A stretch of 64,000 bases of DNA from Chrysemys picta bellii (taxonomy: Eukaryota; Chordata; Testudines; Emydidae), in assembly GCF_011386835.1 (NCBI RefSeq), contig NC_088795.1, positions 121,041,434 to 121,105,433 of the forward strand. Reading direction: 5' to 3'. Numbering within the stretch: position 1 is the stretch's first letter; each line of letters opens with the position of its first letter. Below are positions 24,324-35,699 of the stretch, piece after piece. A program made the translations under genes and the position numbers. The notes beneath the pieces are model-generated. The model ran no database searches. It was not told where the DNA came from and saw only the letters and a program-made list of their open reading frames with translations.

Positions 24324-24884
24324 GTGTGCAGAGGCAGAGTCAAAAAAGCAAACAGGATGTTGGGAATCATTAAAAAGGGGATAGAGAATAAGACTGAGAA
24401 TATATTATTGCCCTTATATAAATCGATGGTACGCCCTCATCTCGAATACTGCGTACAGATGTGGTCTCCTCATCTCAAAAAAGATAAACTGGCACTAGAA
24501 AAGGTTCAGAAAAGGGTAACTAAAATGATTAGGGGTTTGGAACGGGTCCCATATGAGGAGAGATTAAAGAGGCTAGGACTCTTCAGCTTGGAAAAGAGGA
24601 GACTAAGGGGGGGTATGATAGAGCTATATAAAATCATGAGTGATGTGGAGAAAGTGGATAAGGAGAAGTTATTTACTTATTCCCATAATACAAGAACTAG
24701 GGCTCATCAAATGAAATTAATAGGCAGCAGGTTTAAAACAAATAAAAGGAAGTTCTTCTTCACGCAGTGCACAGTCAACTTGTGGAACTCCTTACCTGAG
24801 GAGGTTGTGAAGGCTAGGACTATAACAGAGTTTAAAAGAGAACTGGATAAATTCATGGTGGTTAAGTCCATTAATGGCTATTAG
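24324..24884 (+). pseudogene. CR1 ORF2 C-terminal part, fragment 2
   Basis: The frame reads [75 protein letters not shown] and [20 protein letters not shown]. This is the conserved C-terminal region of CR1 ORF2 following the reverse transcriptase. It is offset in frame from fragment 1, so the original ORF is broken between about 24259 and 24324. It stops at 24882-24884, before the 3'UTR. Confidence 0.9.
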
Positions 24885-25366
24885 CCAGGATGGGTAAGGA
24901 ATGGTGTCCCTAGCCTCTGTCTGTCACAGGGTGGAGATGGATGGCAGGAGAGAGATCACTTGATCATTGCCTGTTAGGTTCACTCCCTCTGGGGCACCTG
25001 GCATTGGCCACTGTCGGTAGACAGGATACTGGGCTAGATGGACCTTTGGTCTGACCTGGTACGGCCTTTCTTATGTTCTTATGTCTGAGTTCCCCTGCCA
25101 GCTGCTGAGGGAGTGGTACAGTCAGCACGGAAGTGGAGATGGAGACTGCCTGAGATCCTAGAAGGAGAAGACAACTGTGACTTGGCTAAAGGACTAAGCA
25201 CTGAAGGAGAGGCACTGCAGTTCCTGACCAGTGAGAGAGGGACTACAGGGCAGGTGACTGAGGCAATGAACTGAGTGACAAGGTGTGGACAGCAATGAGA
25301 TAATTCCCCAGATGTGCCCTAAGGAGGTGCTGCTGAGCAGTGAGTAGGTAGACCCTGTGACAGCTA

Positions 25367-25894
25367 AGGATCTGTTTCAAAGTATTTAGTCTTTCAGTTT
25401 TGAATCTAACCTTAACCGTGGTAATTTGTGTTCACTTTCAATGTCAACAAATTTGCCCTGAGGGGTATAGGATCAAAAATATTAGAATGTCCTAATTTAA
25501 CTCTCTTCAAGTTAAACTCAAATATCTCTCAAATTATTAATTCTCTTGCTTTATATTCTAAGATTCATTTTAAAGTGAATAACTTGAGACCTGATAAAAT
25601 TACACAAGGGATAATTAACCTGTGAAACCCATTGTCACACAATATGATTTAAGTCAAAAAGCTTAATAGAGGGTAAGATGTTTATATGGATAACGAGCAC
25701 ATTCTCAGTTATATCTGAGAGGATGAAAATGTACAATGGCTATAAACCCTTATGCTCCAAGGCATAAACTAACCATTGAGACTGGGCATAGGAAGACAAT
25801 TCCCTTATGGACACGTTGTCCTATAATTGTTCTTAGTAGACTTTCTTGATTCTTCCTTTGAAGCATCTGGCTCTGGCCAGTGTCAGATCGAAGA
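25367..25894. other. Unassigned stretch
   Basis: AT-rich sequence with no feature recognised; the 25428-25625 frame has no known domain. Confidence 0.4.
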
Positions 25895-25902
25895 TGCTGG
25901 AT

Positions 25903-26078
25903 CAGGGCCGGGTCTAGGTTTTTTGCCACCCCAAGCAAAAAAAAAAAAAAATCTCCAAGAGCAGCGCAACTATTGAAGCATGCCCCCCTCCCTTCCCAAA
26001 AAAACCCCGGAATTCCACTCCTGGAATTCTGCCGCCTCAAGCACGTACTTGGTATGCTGGTGCCTAGAGCCGGCCCTG
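25903..26078. mobile_element. Short hAT element, family C copy 1
   Basis: 176-bp element with ends CAGGGCCGGGTCTAGG and CCTAGAGCCGGCCCTG, flanked by TGCTGGAT (25895-25902) and TACTGGAT (26079-26086), an 8-bp duplication with one mismatch. A 14-base A run follows CCACCCCAAGC. The related copy at 46219-46425 shares GCCCCAAGCA and GGTGCCT..GAGCCGGCCC. Confidence 0.85.
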
Positions 26079-26086
26079 TACTGGAT

Positions 26087-27652
26087 TATATGGACCACTG
26101 ATCTGACCCAATATGGCAGTGTCTTTGCTCCTACCTTAAATCCTGTGGAAAATCCTGTTACTGCTGCTCACCTCTTTGTGATGCATAAAGATGACTTCAA
26201 ATGGTTATTTTACAAAAATGTCTAAGTATTTCTCTTCTGCCCATCACCATGTTTGTGAGTGCCTAATTTTTACATTAGAAAGATCAGGTTTGAAATTATG
26301 GGGTGGTGTGTCATAGAATGTAGACCGCGTTTCTGCCACCACCCTCTCCTCTACATCCACACTGCAGTGTCCAGAAGCATTGGGGGGCAGATCCTAAGCT
26401 GCAATAAATTGTCAGCTTCTGTGATGTCAATGGGGCTATGAGAGTTGACCCCACTGAGAGTCTGCCCGACGGAGTTTAAATTGAATAAGTGCTAACCTTT
26501 GGCTACCATAGCCAAGCCTATTTCCCAACCACCAACACTCACTTTTGGAGGAGGACTGCCCTTCCCCTGTGCTCATGGGGCACTGTCTGCCACCAGGGAC
26601 TCTACATTGGGGGCTGCACAAATTTCCACTGGCGCAGACACCGGACAGGATGGTGTTAATACTGCAATGTTCCATTTCTTGTGCTTACATATTGCTCTTT
26701 GTATCTGTCAATGAGTCACCTCCAATAGCCAAATGCTGCTGGAGCTATCGTGTCCTGGGAAACCTGGGGGAAGAGAGGCATGAGCCTAATTTATTTTTCT
26801 TAGAAACTGTTCAGTCTAGCCCATGCTTTCTCTTGAAAGAGATCAGATTTTCACCCACGCTGGCTCTTCATAACAATCCTAAAGCTTAGCAAAGCCAACA
26901 TATTTAACGTAATGGTTGGTCAGCACAAGCTGAAATGCAGGGAAATAATTATGCTTTCCTGCTGCTGTTGTGACTCCTCACAGGAGTAAGATGTGTCCCC
27001 AGCATGAAGGGGGTGTTTATTTAGTGAGTTGGAATGTTTCATAGAATTAATTTTGGTAAGCTTTTTAAAAGCTTTTCTTAGCTCTTTAAAATTGCTTGCC
27101 GGGGAAGCTTCTCTTTCTGAACAGTGGCAGGCAAGACTTTTCAGCAGCTTACAACTCTTTGATTAAAGGACTCTATTCATGCTTCTGGGGGTTGACATGA
27201 AAATTTTGTCCCATAATCCTGATTTTTGGGCAGGGCACTGTGCATCTTTTTCAGTGAACTGCAGTGCTCCAAATTCTCCATTTAAATCCATGAACATACA
27301 GTAATTCTCACCAGCTGAGGACCTGGCCCAATACATCTTTCTAGCACTCCGAAGACCATGTCCTGTCTCTGTTATGGTGCATAAACCCCATACTGATTAA
27401 CCACGGGTTAACAGGCCGCTGGGTGGCACCTGGAGGTGTGTTAGGTAGAACTGGTGATCAAACCCAGCTGGTTCTTCATAAGGGAAGGAGCACAGGGCAG
27501 GGGTTGGGGGGGGGGAAGGCCAGGGAGGAGACCCAGGTGAGAGGTGAGGAATTTTCTCCTTTGGGCTAAAGGCTGAGAGAAACTTGGGAGACTTGACCCT
27601 GAGCCAGGAGGAAGCCTAGGAGCCATGATCTGAAATAAGAGCAAGAAAGAAC
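26087..27652. other. Unassigned intergenic stretch
   Basis: No gene recognised. Short frames at 26259-26889 have no known domain. A G-rich run occurs near 27505-27517. Confidence 0.4.
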
Positions 27653-27768
27653 TTTGCAGGTATTGGACTGGCCTCCAGCAAGAAGCCCTACAGAAGGAGG
27701 GCAGGGGACCTTTGCAGGTATTGGACTGGCCTCCAGCAAGAAGCCCTACAGAAGGAGGGCAGGGGACC
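27653..27768. repeat. Perfect 2 x 58-bp tandem duplication
   Basis: 27653-27710 and 27711-27768 are identical base for base, each starting TTTGCAGGTATTGGACTGGC and ending GGGCAGGGGACC. No mismatch was seen, so the duplication is either very recent or an assembly artefact. Confidence 0.97.
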
Positions 27769-29240
27769 TAGAAAGGAAGCCTGGGAAGCTGAGGGTGTCA
27801 GGGAATGTCTCTAGAGGCAGTACACACCATAGGTACAAACAGTGAAAAGGTGGTGGCTATAGGAGCCAGGAGCACCCCCAGAAGTTCTTCACATACTATA
27901 CACACCCCTCCCTTCTGCTGCCCTTCTCCCTGCTGGCTCCCCTCTGTGGGCACTCACCACAGCTCTCCTCCCTGTACTTGCAGCAGGTCTTGAGGCTGTT
28001 GCTGAGTGAGTCCTGTGGGAAGGGCAGAGTAGAGGGACATGGACTGTTGGAAGTGGGGTGAGGCAGAGCAGGCCGCCCAGGGAAGCCGTGGTACAGGAGC
28101 TGCCCCAAAGGCTGTGTCCAGGAGAAGCATTGCTAGTCACTCCACTGCCCACTCTGGTGTGGCCTCCTGGCCCTCTGTCATGAGGAGGAGGGGTGGCAGG
28201 GCCAAAACTGAGTGTCATTGTGATCTGGCACTTGGGGATCACAGAACTGCTCAGTTTGGCATGATGGGGTGACCACGAGGCCAAACCTCAGTGGCCAGAG
28301 ATGCTCTCCTTGCTGCTGGTAGTACATTGCTGAACCAAATGAGCTGGAGCCCCACAAATTGGGCCCTGGGTGAATGACTTGGCATTCCTGCCAATGAGAT
28401 GCACTGTGCATAAGGCTGCAGGTGCCACTGACAGGAGCTGATGATTCTCACTGCAGCAGGCCTGAAACAGGGTTCAATAGGAAGCTGAGACTAAGTTAAG
28501 ATAGTGGAAGACAAGGGGTTCTAACTGTGGTGAGCCTGAGACAAGGTAAGATACTGGGAGCTGAGTGGAGCTAGAAGTACCTGAGTCAAGATTTCTCTGA
28601 GTGGCCTATGTTGAAGAACCCGGGTGCAGACTGTGATGCTGGTAGACCAAGTGCCAGCTCATGCCAGAGCCCCAAGCCAATTCACTTGTGTGTTAGTATG
28701 GATCAAAGTGATAAATGTATGAATTTATTTGGTGTTTAAACTTCATGAAAACTAGTGGGATGTTTCTTGCATTGTTTTCATTATCTACATCCTGTTATTA
28801 TGCAGTAGCAAACATTTACATTGTGTAACTAAACTAATTAAATGACAAAGAAGCCCTTGCGGAATGCAAATGAACTATAACAGAGAAGTGCTAACTTCAA
28901 AGCAAGTAGTCCTTGTGCGTGTGGTGATCAGTGATCAAAGACTCAATGCATTCCTCAGTCTCCATTATTAAAGGAAAAGCCCACGTGGGTAGTGACGCTA
29001 TCAGCTTCTTTTCTGTGAGAAGAAGCAATAAGTATGGATTCAAGGACAGATCTTGGATCTCTGGACTACTTGACTCTTATGGGGAAGGGTACCAGATGCA
29101 AAGCAAAGATACCCAGGAAACAATCTGGGGATCCTGACAAGACTTTCAGGGAACTGGCATTTTATTAAATTACTGCCACTATTTGGAATTACAAACTGGG
29201 ACTCACTTATGAATATATTTTACCTGCTATAAACTCTCAA
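27769..29240. other. GC-richer unassigned stretch
   Basis: 27770-28660 is GC-rich relative to its surroundings. It has short frames on both strands at 27889-28451 without any recognised domain. AAGTTAAGATAGTGG and AAGGTAAGATACTGG near 28493-28558 suggest a weak internal duplication. Possibly an old LTR-type repeat. Confidence 0.4.
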
Positions 29241-29420
29241 TAGTTCTCACTTCCTTTTTTTCCCTAATAAACCTTTAGTTCACTTACTATAGAATTGGCT
29301 ACCAGCCTTGTCTTTGGTGTAAGACCTCAGATCAACTGGTACTCTAGATAAGTGATTGGCCTATTGGAACTAGGAGCAAACTGCTGTGGTGTGATATATA
29401 ACTTTTTTTGTTTATCACAT
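29241..29420 (+). repeat. LTR-like repeat fragment, same family as 19.3-20.0 kb
   Basis: Shares AAACCTTTAGTTCACTTACT, TAGAATTGGCTACCAGCC and TTGTCTTTGGTGTAAGACCT with the minus strand at 19.5-19.7 kb. It contains AATAAA in CCCTAATAAACCT. The boundaries and the 5' part were not resolved. Confidence 0.45.
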
Positions 29421-30035
29421 AATCTAGTTTGTCTTGGTGGCACAATAGTCCCCTTAGATTCTCCAGGATGTGCCTACCTTGAAAAAGGCTCTTTTGAATT
29501 ATCTTTCTAAAGGTTCTGGAATTTTGTAAACCAGTCTCATTCTCCCCTAGTCCTTCCTACCAAGAGAAAATCCCCAGATTGGCATGTGTGGAAGATCTTC
29601 AGAAGAGGTTCCCCACCTCCTTTGATGTTTCCTAATACACAGGTATCTCTTAGGAGCTAGAATTCCTTCTTCTTTTCAATTGTACCTATGCCTTTCTAAA
29701 ACAGCTGAGATGTGATTTGGTATGAGAAAGGTGCTGAGGCACAGGGATCGGGGCTCATAGGAAGACCTCTACTCCATTGTCATTAACCCTTCTTGCCAGA
29801 TATTAAAATGTACAAGAATGTCTGCTGAAATGTGTAGGTACAGATAGATACTGGACTTCACAACATCTGAAAATGCAGTGGCTTAGCTATACATGTAGGT
29901 AATAGGAAAGAATGGAGAAAGGTGTATTCTCAATATTACTTTGGGTTCACAACTGACAACCCAGTTAAGAGCAACAGGGCATAAAGTGGATCAGTAGGAT
30001 ATGTCCCGTTTTGTTTTCCTCTGTATCTTCACTGA
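29421..30035. other. Unassigned stretch
   Basis: No gene or repeat family recognised. Confidence 0.4.
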
Positions 30036-30107
30036 GGCCTTGATTCAACATCCATTGAAGTCAGTGGGAGCCTTTCCATTGACTTCAGTGGCTTTGGATC
30101 CGGCCTT
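30036..30107. repeat. Palindromic CATTGACTTCAGTGG element
   Basis: Imperfect hairpin GCCTTGATTCAACATCCATT / AGTCAGTGGGAG facing CCATTGACTTCAGTGGCTTT / GGATCCGGCC. The family recurs in diverged form at 8715-8786 and possibly near 18010-18070 and 53840-53930. It is MITE-like with no coding capacity. Confidence 0.6.
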
Positions 30108-30627
30108 ACATTAATCTGTTTGATTAGCAATTTCAGTGAGTTTAGCACCCAAGATCTCTTTGAGTCATTAAAGCTACACAAACAATATTTTATCCTATTC
30201 ATTACGCTACATAACTTGATTGCATACAGCACCCCTGTTTCAGCACTGATATGTCTATGCATCTTCAAAGTAAGGCATCTATGTCAACTCAGCAAAGTTG
30301 CTAGGACAACATCAGGAATCTTATGAGTTCTTCATCCTAAGAAAGAGTGCCTCTTGTGGTGTTGCATTAATTATATTGCTCTTTATTTATCACAGGTAGA
30401 GAGAAAAGTGACAGTTAAGCTATGACACTTCTCCAGATAACTGGCATTTAACTTACAAACAGAGCTAGAGCACCAAGGGAGAAGGGGGCACAGATAGAAA
30501 CCCTGTCCTCTTTGATACCTAGAACATAATAGAGATTTTTCCATAACCTCCATTTTATCAATTAATATAGCCATTTTTTTGCTAACAGAAGAAACCAGTT
30601 TTGACAACATGACATTATTAAAGGGGC

Positions 30628-30643
30628 GGGGGGGGGGGGGGGG
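30628..30643 (+). repeat. 16-base G run
   Basis: GGGGC precedes 16 consecutive Gs, followed by CGGGC. It is simple sequence with obvious potential for G-quadruplex formation and sequencing error. Confidence 0.9.
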
Positions 30644-30853
30644 CGGGCAACAAGGTCTGGGACAAAATGAGATATCTTGTATCCTAATCTAGTCCTATCC
30701 ATTTCAGACCAGAGAACATCCCAGATATCCCATTATCATGGTATTCATGTGCTTAAGTTCTACTATGGGTGGCTTGATCCTAAATCTTACAAGAATACAA
30801 TTTCAATTGCATTATGAATTCCCAGGCACTGGACTGACCGTGTGGAAACACCA

Positions 30854-30879
30854 GTAACTGAGGAATATTCCTCAGTTAC
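30854..30879. repeat. 26-bp perfect palindrome
   Basis: The half-site GTAACTGAGGAAT is followed immediately by its exact reverse complement, with no loop. It lies in otherwise unassigned sequence. Confidence 0.95.
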
Positions 30880-31002
30880 GTTCTGAGAGTAAAGTATGAA
30901 TAAACTGTCTCTGAATTGCTGTGGGAGATGAGGTTTTTCTTATTTCACTTCCTGTCTCTTCAGGCTGCACTAATTAAATCAAACTATAAAGCAGAATATT
31001 TG

Positions 31003-31265
31003 AGGCCTGGTCTACACCCAACAGTTAGGTTGACCCAGCTACATTGCTCAGAAGTGAGAAAAATCCATACCTATGAGCACTATAGTTAAGCTGACCTAAC
31101 CGCTGATGTAGACAGCACTAGGCTGACGGAAGAAGTCTTCTGTTAACCTAGCTACCACCTTTGAGAGGTGGATAACCTTTGCCAATGGGAGAACTCCTCC
31201 TGTTGGTGTAGGTAGTGTTTACACTGAAGCGCTACAGTTCTGCAGCTATCAGGTGTGGACAAACT
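31003..31265. mobile_element. GTCTACAC-type MITE
   Basis: Starts GAGGCCTGGTCTACAC and ends near GGTGTGGACAAACTG. The interior has GTTAGGTTGACCCAGCTACA, TGACCTAACCGCTGATGTAG and CTACCACCTTTGAGAGGTGG, shared with 43511-43894. A non-coding DNA-transposon derivative. Confidence 0.65.
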
Positions 31266-34200
31266 GAAAGAACAGCAAAGTCCGGTAATCAGCAAACTAA
31301 AATGCATCTGCTAATTTGGTCTCAGCTGCTTTAGGTTTCCTAAAGTCAGTGGTGGTTTTGTTCTCAGTTTCAGGCTGACAATATGCAATGCAAACCAAAA
31401 GGCTTCTAAAGCGTGTCTCAAAACAAATGTGACCTCTGCTGCATATTTTGGTGTCTGGAAATTATAAACCTTGAAAGAGAACATAACTACAAGAAATGAG
31501 GCTGGATCCACTAAATAAATATGCTTTCAATATTTACAAAATGTTGGCCCCAAACTCTTTGAACATATGTGCTGATAAGTTAATATGCTGCTGTTTAGAA
31601 GCTTTGAATATCCTTATTTTGTGAAATAATTTCAACAGATGGTTAATATGACCCCAAAACTTAAGGGTGTCAACCAAAGCTTTGATGTACTAGGCTAAAC
31701 TAATCCTTGGTGTCATTTTGGCTTAAGTGGAATTTTACCAGGGAAGATTGTGGACTATACAAGCTATGTGATTTTATTGCTCTTCTGTTCACGTCTACAA
31801 CTTATCTGCACTTACTTTTTTTAGAATATTGCATAGAAAAACTAATCTGACATTCATTGCAAATGTATTCTATACACTTTGAAATCAAAGATGTTCTATG
31901 CATGTATTTGTAACAAATATAAAAACAATAGTATTGGGGAAGCAAGAAATAATTCAATGGGAAACTAGAGAGGTTCAAAATATGTACAGAAAATGAGGAG
32001 ATTTGATGTGGACAAATAGATACAGTTGTGGAAAAGTAAATAATCCAAAGTATAGATAATTCAGTGGCAGGGAGAAACATAAGGAATAGTGCAAAACCAG
32101 ATTTATTTTATTCATAGGCTTTTCTACAGTGCCTTTTTTCATTAGCATATGTGCACCTCAGAGGCGTTAGTGAATTTATCCTTGTAACACATGCTGTTAA
32201 AGCAGGATAATGGCATTATTGCACCCATTTTACAGATGGGGGAAACTGAGGCACTTTTTTTTTTAAAGGCTTCAATCTTGCAAAGAGCTGAGCATTCTCA
32301 AGAGGAGTAATTTGCTGGTCTAAACCTCCTGAGCATTCCTGAGGTATTGTGACATCTTACAATGTGGCACACTCCTGCTAGGTGCTGAAGGTTCTCCTTA
32401 GCACAGGAACAAGAATATAAAGACACTGGAGAGAAAAGCCTGGAAAAGAACCCAGGTTGCCTGCCTCTTAAGTCTAGGGCCTTAACCATAAAACCATCCT
32501 TATTTTCCAGGAAAGAGTAGACAACGAATTATGATCCCTATTCTTCAAACCTTCAAGTCTCTTCAACAGGTTGATTCTCAGGTGTAAGGATCACTTATGT
32601 GAATGAGGGTTGCAGGATTGGACTCTGTGCAGACCAGTAAGGCAGCATAAAGGCTAATACGATTCAGGGCTGATTACATGGAGCCATTAAAACACAGATC
32701 ATGGAGATATTCCTTTCATTGCAGCAAGGATGCTGCAGTCAGTTCTGTGATATTAAGGCACCCAGAAAGGTAGATAATTTTACTGTAATCTGAGAAAAGT
32801 AACAATACTGTGGGAGTTAATTAGGAGAAATGAACTATATGGCCAAGATTCCCAAATAAAGGTGCCTAAACTCAGGCTCTTAAATGAATAGTTAGGCACC
32901 TCAGGAAATTACCTGACTTTTCAAAATCGCTTAAGCACCCAGCAGCTTCCGCTGATGTTAAAGTATTGAGGGATTGAGTTGCCCTATTCACGTCTCTCTA
33001 GGGACTACGAGTAATAGTGCTCACCATTGCTATGCTTGAGTTGAGTAGCAGAGTTGCGCCCAGGATGGTGATGCAGCCATGATTTCACCCAGTGTGGTAA
33101 GCCCTGAGAAGGCAGCACATTGCATCACCCTACGATAACCCTTCTGGTAAATTACAAAGCAGCTATGAAACCCTTCCCCTGCCAGCCACAATAATGGGGG
33201 AAATCAGAGGGCTGTTAATTCTTCAAACATAAGAGGGGATGAAGTGCAACTAACAATGAAAGGAAGCTTCTACTGGTGTTCTTTCCAACATGCCCTAACA
33301 CTGACTTGCTCTACTTTAGAGCTATTTACATGGAAGCCCTCCAAAAAGGAGAGGCTAGTACATACATTGCTTTCCCCCCCCTTCTCTGGAGATCATTTAC
33401 CAGCTGGGGCTTGCCAGAGTGGACCAGCCACACCTGGTGCCCTGCCTTGCCTTCTAGGTTTTCTTGGTCCTGCCTCAGGGCAGGGTGCCTGGACTTGAAC
33501 TCTCCAAGTACCTTCCTGCCCTAGGTTTCTATGATTCCCTGTGCCCAACAAGCCCCTCTCCCCTATGCTGGAATCTCCACTGGTTCTGTTCCTCATGGGG
33601 CCTCCTAGGTAGTAGCCCCAGCAGGGTGTTTAGGGACAATAGTCCCTCCATATGTGCTATCTGAGCAGTGCAAAGTGGCCAATTCATGCATGTTTGCCTT
33701 TTGACTCTGGATTTCTGTATCATTTGTTACTTAAAGAAAAGCAAATTGATGGGATAAAAATTCTGCCCAGATGGGAACTTCACAGATGAGAAGATGCTGC
33801 ATCATCTTGCACTCAATTCTGTTAAAAGCTTCCTACTCATCTGCTGCTTCAGCTTCATCTCATTGGCATTTCCTGATGAGCCTGGTTTCCCCCATATGTG
33901 AATATTCTTTTTCTGGACCATGATAACACCTACAGGAAACAAAACATCTTCCCCCCACGTCCTCAGAGGGAAAGGGCTTTGGTTTTGATTATTTATTTTC
34001 AGTTGTGATCAGTAACGCTGGCTTTATTAGGCATGCTCCTATGTGGAATTCCTCAGGAGGGTCCCAAAATAGCATAAAGCCATCACACTGGTTCCACTCC
34101 TTGTCATTATAATTAAGTGATGGTGGATTACTGATCCAGAATACCTTCCTTGCACCCAGAACACACGGTACCTCTAGCTTACCTCCTACAGAATTTTTAT

Positions 34201-34440
34201 ACCTTCCATTCTCTTGCCCATCAAAGCCATAGCCAGGAGAACCAGTTTTTTCTCAGGTTCCTGAGACACAAATGTCACCACGTTTTGTGCACAAATGTGG
34301 ATGAGGGGCTTAGATCACTCCAGAGACCATGAATATACAATCCCAATAATAAACACAAAATCAAGTCCATAAAATCTGCAATACCAAAATCGTTAGTAAA
34401 AACTCCAAATAAAACAGCATAAAATCCCTTTATTGAGACT
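31266..34440. other. Mostly unassigned stretch with small old repeats
   Basis: Contains a MIR-like piece at 32195-32260 and a weak tRNA-like minus-strand piece near 32420-32490. An AGGTGCCTAAACTC / AGTTAGGCACCTCA inverted repeat lies at 32860-32905. Frames at 33244-33723 have no recognised domain. No gene supported. Confidence 0.4.
32195..32260 (+). mobile_element. MIR SINE fragment
   Basis: CCCATTTTACAGATGGGGGA and AACTGAGGCA are the classic MIR core motif. Only about 65 bp is recognisable. Confidence 0.65.
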
Positions 34441-34454
34441 TAGTCTAACGGGCT

Positions 34455-35695
34455 AGGGGCTAGCATCACAAATAGATTTGGCATCTAAATCTAGGGTGTA
34501 GGTGCCTAAATCTCATATTTTTAGGCACTGCTGTGATTCACAAAACCCCTGTGGGACTGCCGTCTAATCCTGCAGATGCCTAAATTCTCTTGGCACCTAA
34601 GTTTTGCTGTAAAAGTTCCCTAGGTGCATATGTTTCTGCCTCTGAGCATGTGCAATGCTGCCCCACTCTAGGTGCCTGGATGCCTATATCCTGCCTAAGC
34701 ACCAGAGCAATTCACAAACCAGGTGAAGACAGGTGCTTCTTTACCTAACTTTTGTGTGTGGGTCCTGATCCAGGAGGAAGAAGAGTTTCCCCGATTACCC
34801 TTACCACTGGGCCAGAGCTGGTGCTAGGCATAAGCAGACTAAGCAATTGCTTAGGGCCTCAAGCTGCTCAAGGGATCCCCTATTAATTATCAGTGTGTGT
34901 ATGGGGTTGGGGCAAAATATTCTTGTTTAGGCCCCCAATGGGCTAGGCCTGGCAGTGCACTGGGCTAAAGACTCTCAGCTGGGATGTGGGAGACCCTTGG
35001 TTCAAGTCCTCCTTCCACCTCATGAGAAGAGAGAATTTAAACAGGGACTGGGAGAGTGCATTAACTGTTGAGCAGATAGGGGATAGTCTGACTGGAGGAG
35101 GGAGTTCCTTCAGGCTCTGCAATTGAAATAATAATTGGGCCAGAAACAGTGAGAATGACTTTACTGCCCAGGGGTTAGAGCACTGTCCTTAGAGGTGGCA
35201 CATCCCAGTTCAACTCTCTTCTTTTAATCAAGCAGGGATGGGACTTGAACCAGGGCTTTTCCACATCTTCAGTGAGTACCCTAGTCACCGGGCTAAAGGT
35301 TATCAGGGTCATCGTACCAGTAAGGAATTAGGTGACCTCAGAGCATCGGATCAGGCCCCCACATGTAAGTTACACAGAAGAGTCTCTCTTGGCCCCTGGT
35401 TTGTAAATTGTTAGCAAAGATAGGTGCCTCCCTGCAGCCTGGACTTCAGTGTCTATCTCCAAGAGAGGGGTGAGGGTTAACATACCTCCCTCTTTTGAGC
35501 ATCTCCCATTGGCTAGCCTGCCTCCCATGCTGGCTATGTGAATTGTATTCTGAGGTGCCTGTCTCTAGCCATTCATTGTATTGGGAGCCTAGACACCCAA
35601 CTCAGGCTTTGTGGATTGTGATATTCTAGGTGCCTAAAAGTTTGGGTGTTGTCACAACACCCAAGTGCCTCTGTGAATCCAGACCTAGGGGCTTA
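34455..35695. mobile_element. Composite 1.2-kb repeat with tRNA-like internal sequence
   Basis: It begins GGGGCTAGCATCACAAAT and ends TCTGTGAATCCAGACCTAGG; the termini are loosely inverted. Terminal regions are dense in AGGTGCCTAAA and TAGGCACTGC motifs. The interior near 34958-35015 reads CACTGGGCTAAAGACTCTCA, then GGGAGACCC and GGTTCAAGTCC, which resembles a tRNA T-loop/B box. A hAT element (34813-34957) has inserted just 5' of this. Another end of the same family occurs at about 60950-61098. Class is uncertain. Confidence 0.5.
34813..34957. mobile_element. 145-bp hAT element nested in older repeat
   Basis: Ends CAGAGCTGGTGCTAGGC and GCTAGGCCTGGCAGTG, flanked by a perfect 8-bp duplication CACTGGGC (34805-34812, 34958-34965). 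It interrupts the tRNA-like sequence of the host repeat. Confidence 0.85.
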
Positions 35696-35699
35696 TGGG

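Larger units (their letters stand above)
23776..25084 (+). mobile_element. 5'-truncated CR1 LINE, 1.3 kb
   Basis: The largest CR1 copy in the window. It begins inside the reverse-transcriptase domain and runs to the 3' end, where the TTCTTATGTTCTTATG tail is the short terminal repeat that CR1 elements use in place of poly(A). Preceding it is GGGCTAGATGGACCTTTGGT, a conserved CR1 3'UTR motif. The coding part is in two frames with one break. It is truncated and inactive, but far less diverged than the other copies, so it is a relatively recent insertion. Confidence 0.93.
23448..25366 (+). repeat. LTR-like repeat interrupted by CR1
   Basis: The left part begins TGTGATGGGGTGTCCACC (23448 to about 23775) and the right part runs from about 25085 to ACCCTGTGACAG near 25365. 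TGTGAT/TGTGACA-like ends and the GAAGGAGAAG-rich interior suggest a retroviral-type or Gypsy-type LTR, but this is inference and no target duplication was confirmed. The CR1 at 23776-25084 lies inside it and is therefore younger. Confidence 0.4.

Noticed and set aside
27653..27768. CRISPR-like direct repeats
   Set aside because: Two abutting 58-bp copies without spacers are a tandem duplication.
34975..35015. A functional tRNA gene
   Set aside because: Only T-loop-like and partial A-box-like motifs are present; no acceptor stem or full cloverleaf can be drawn.
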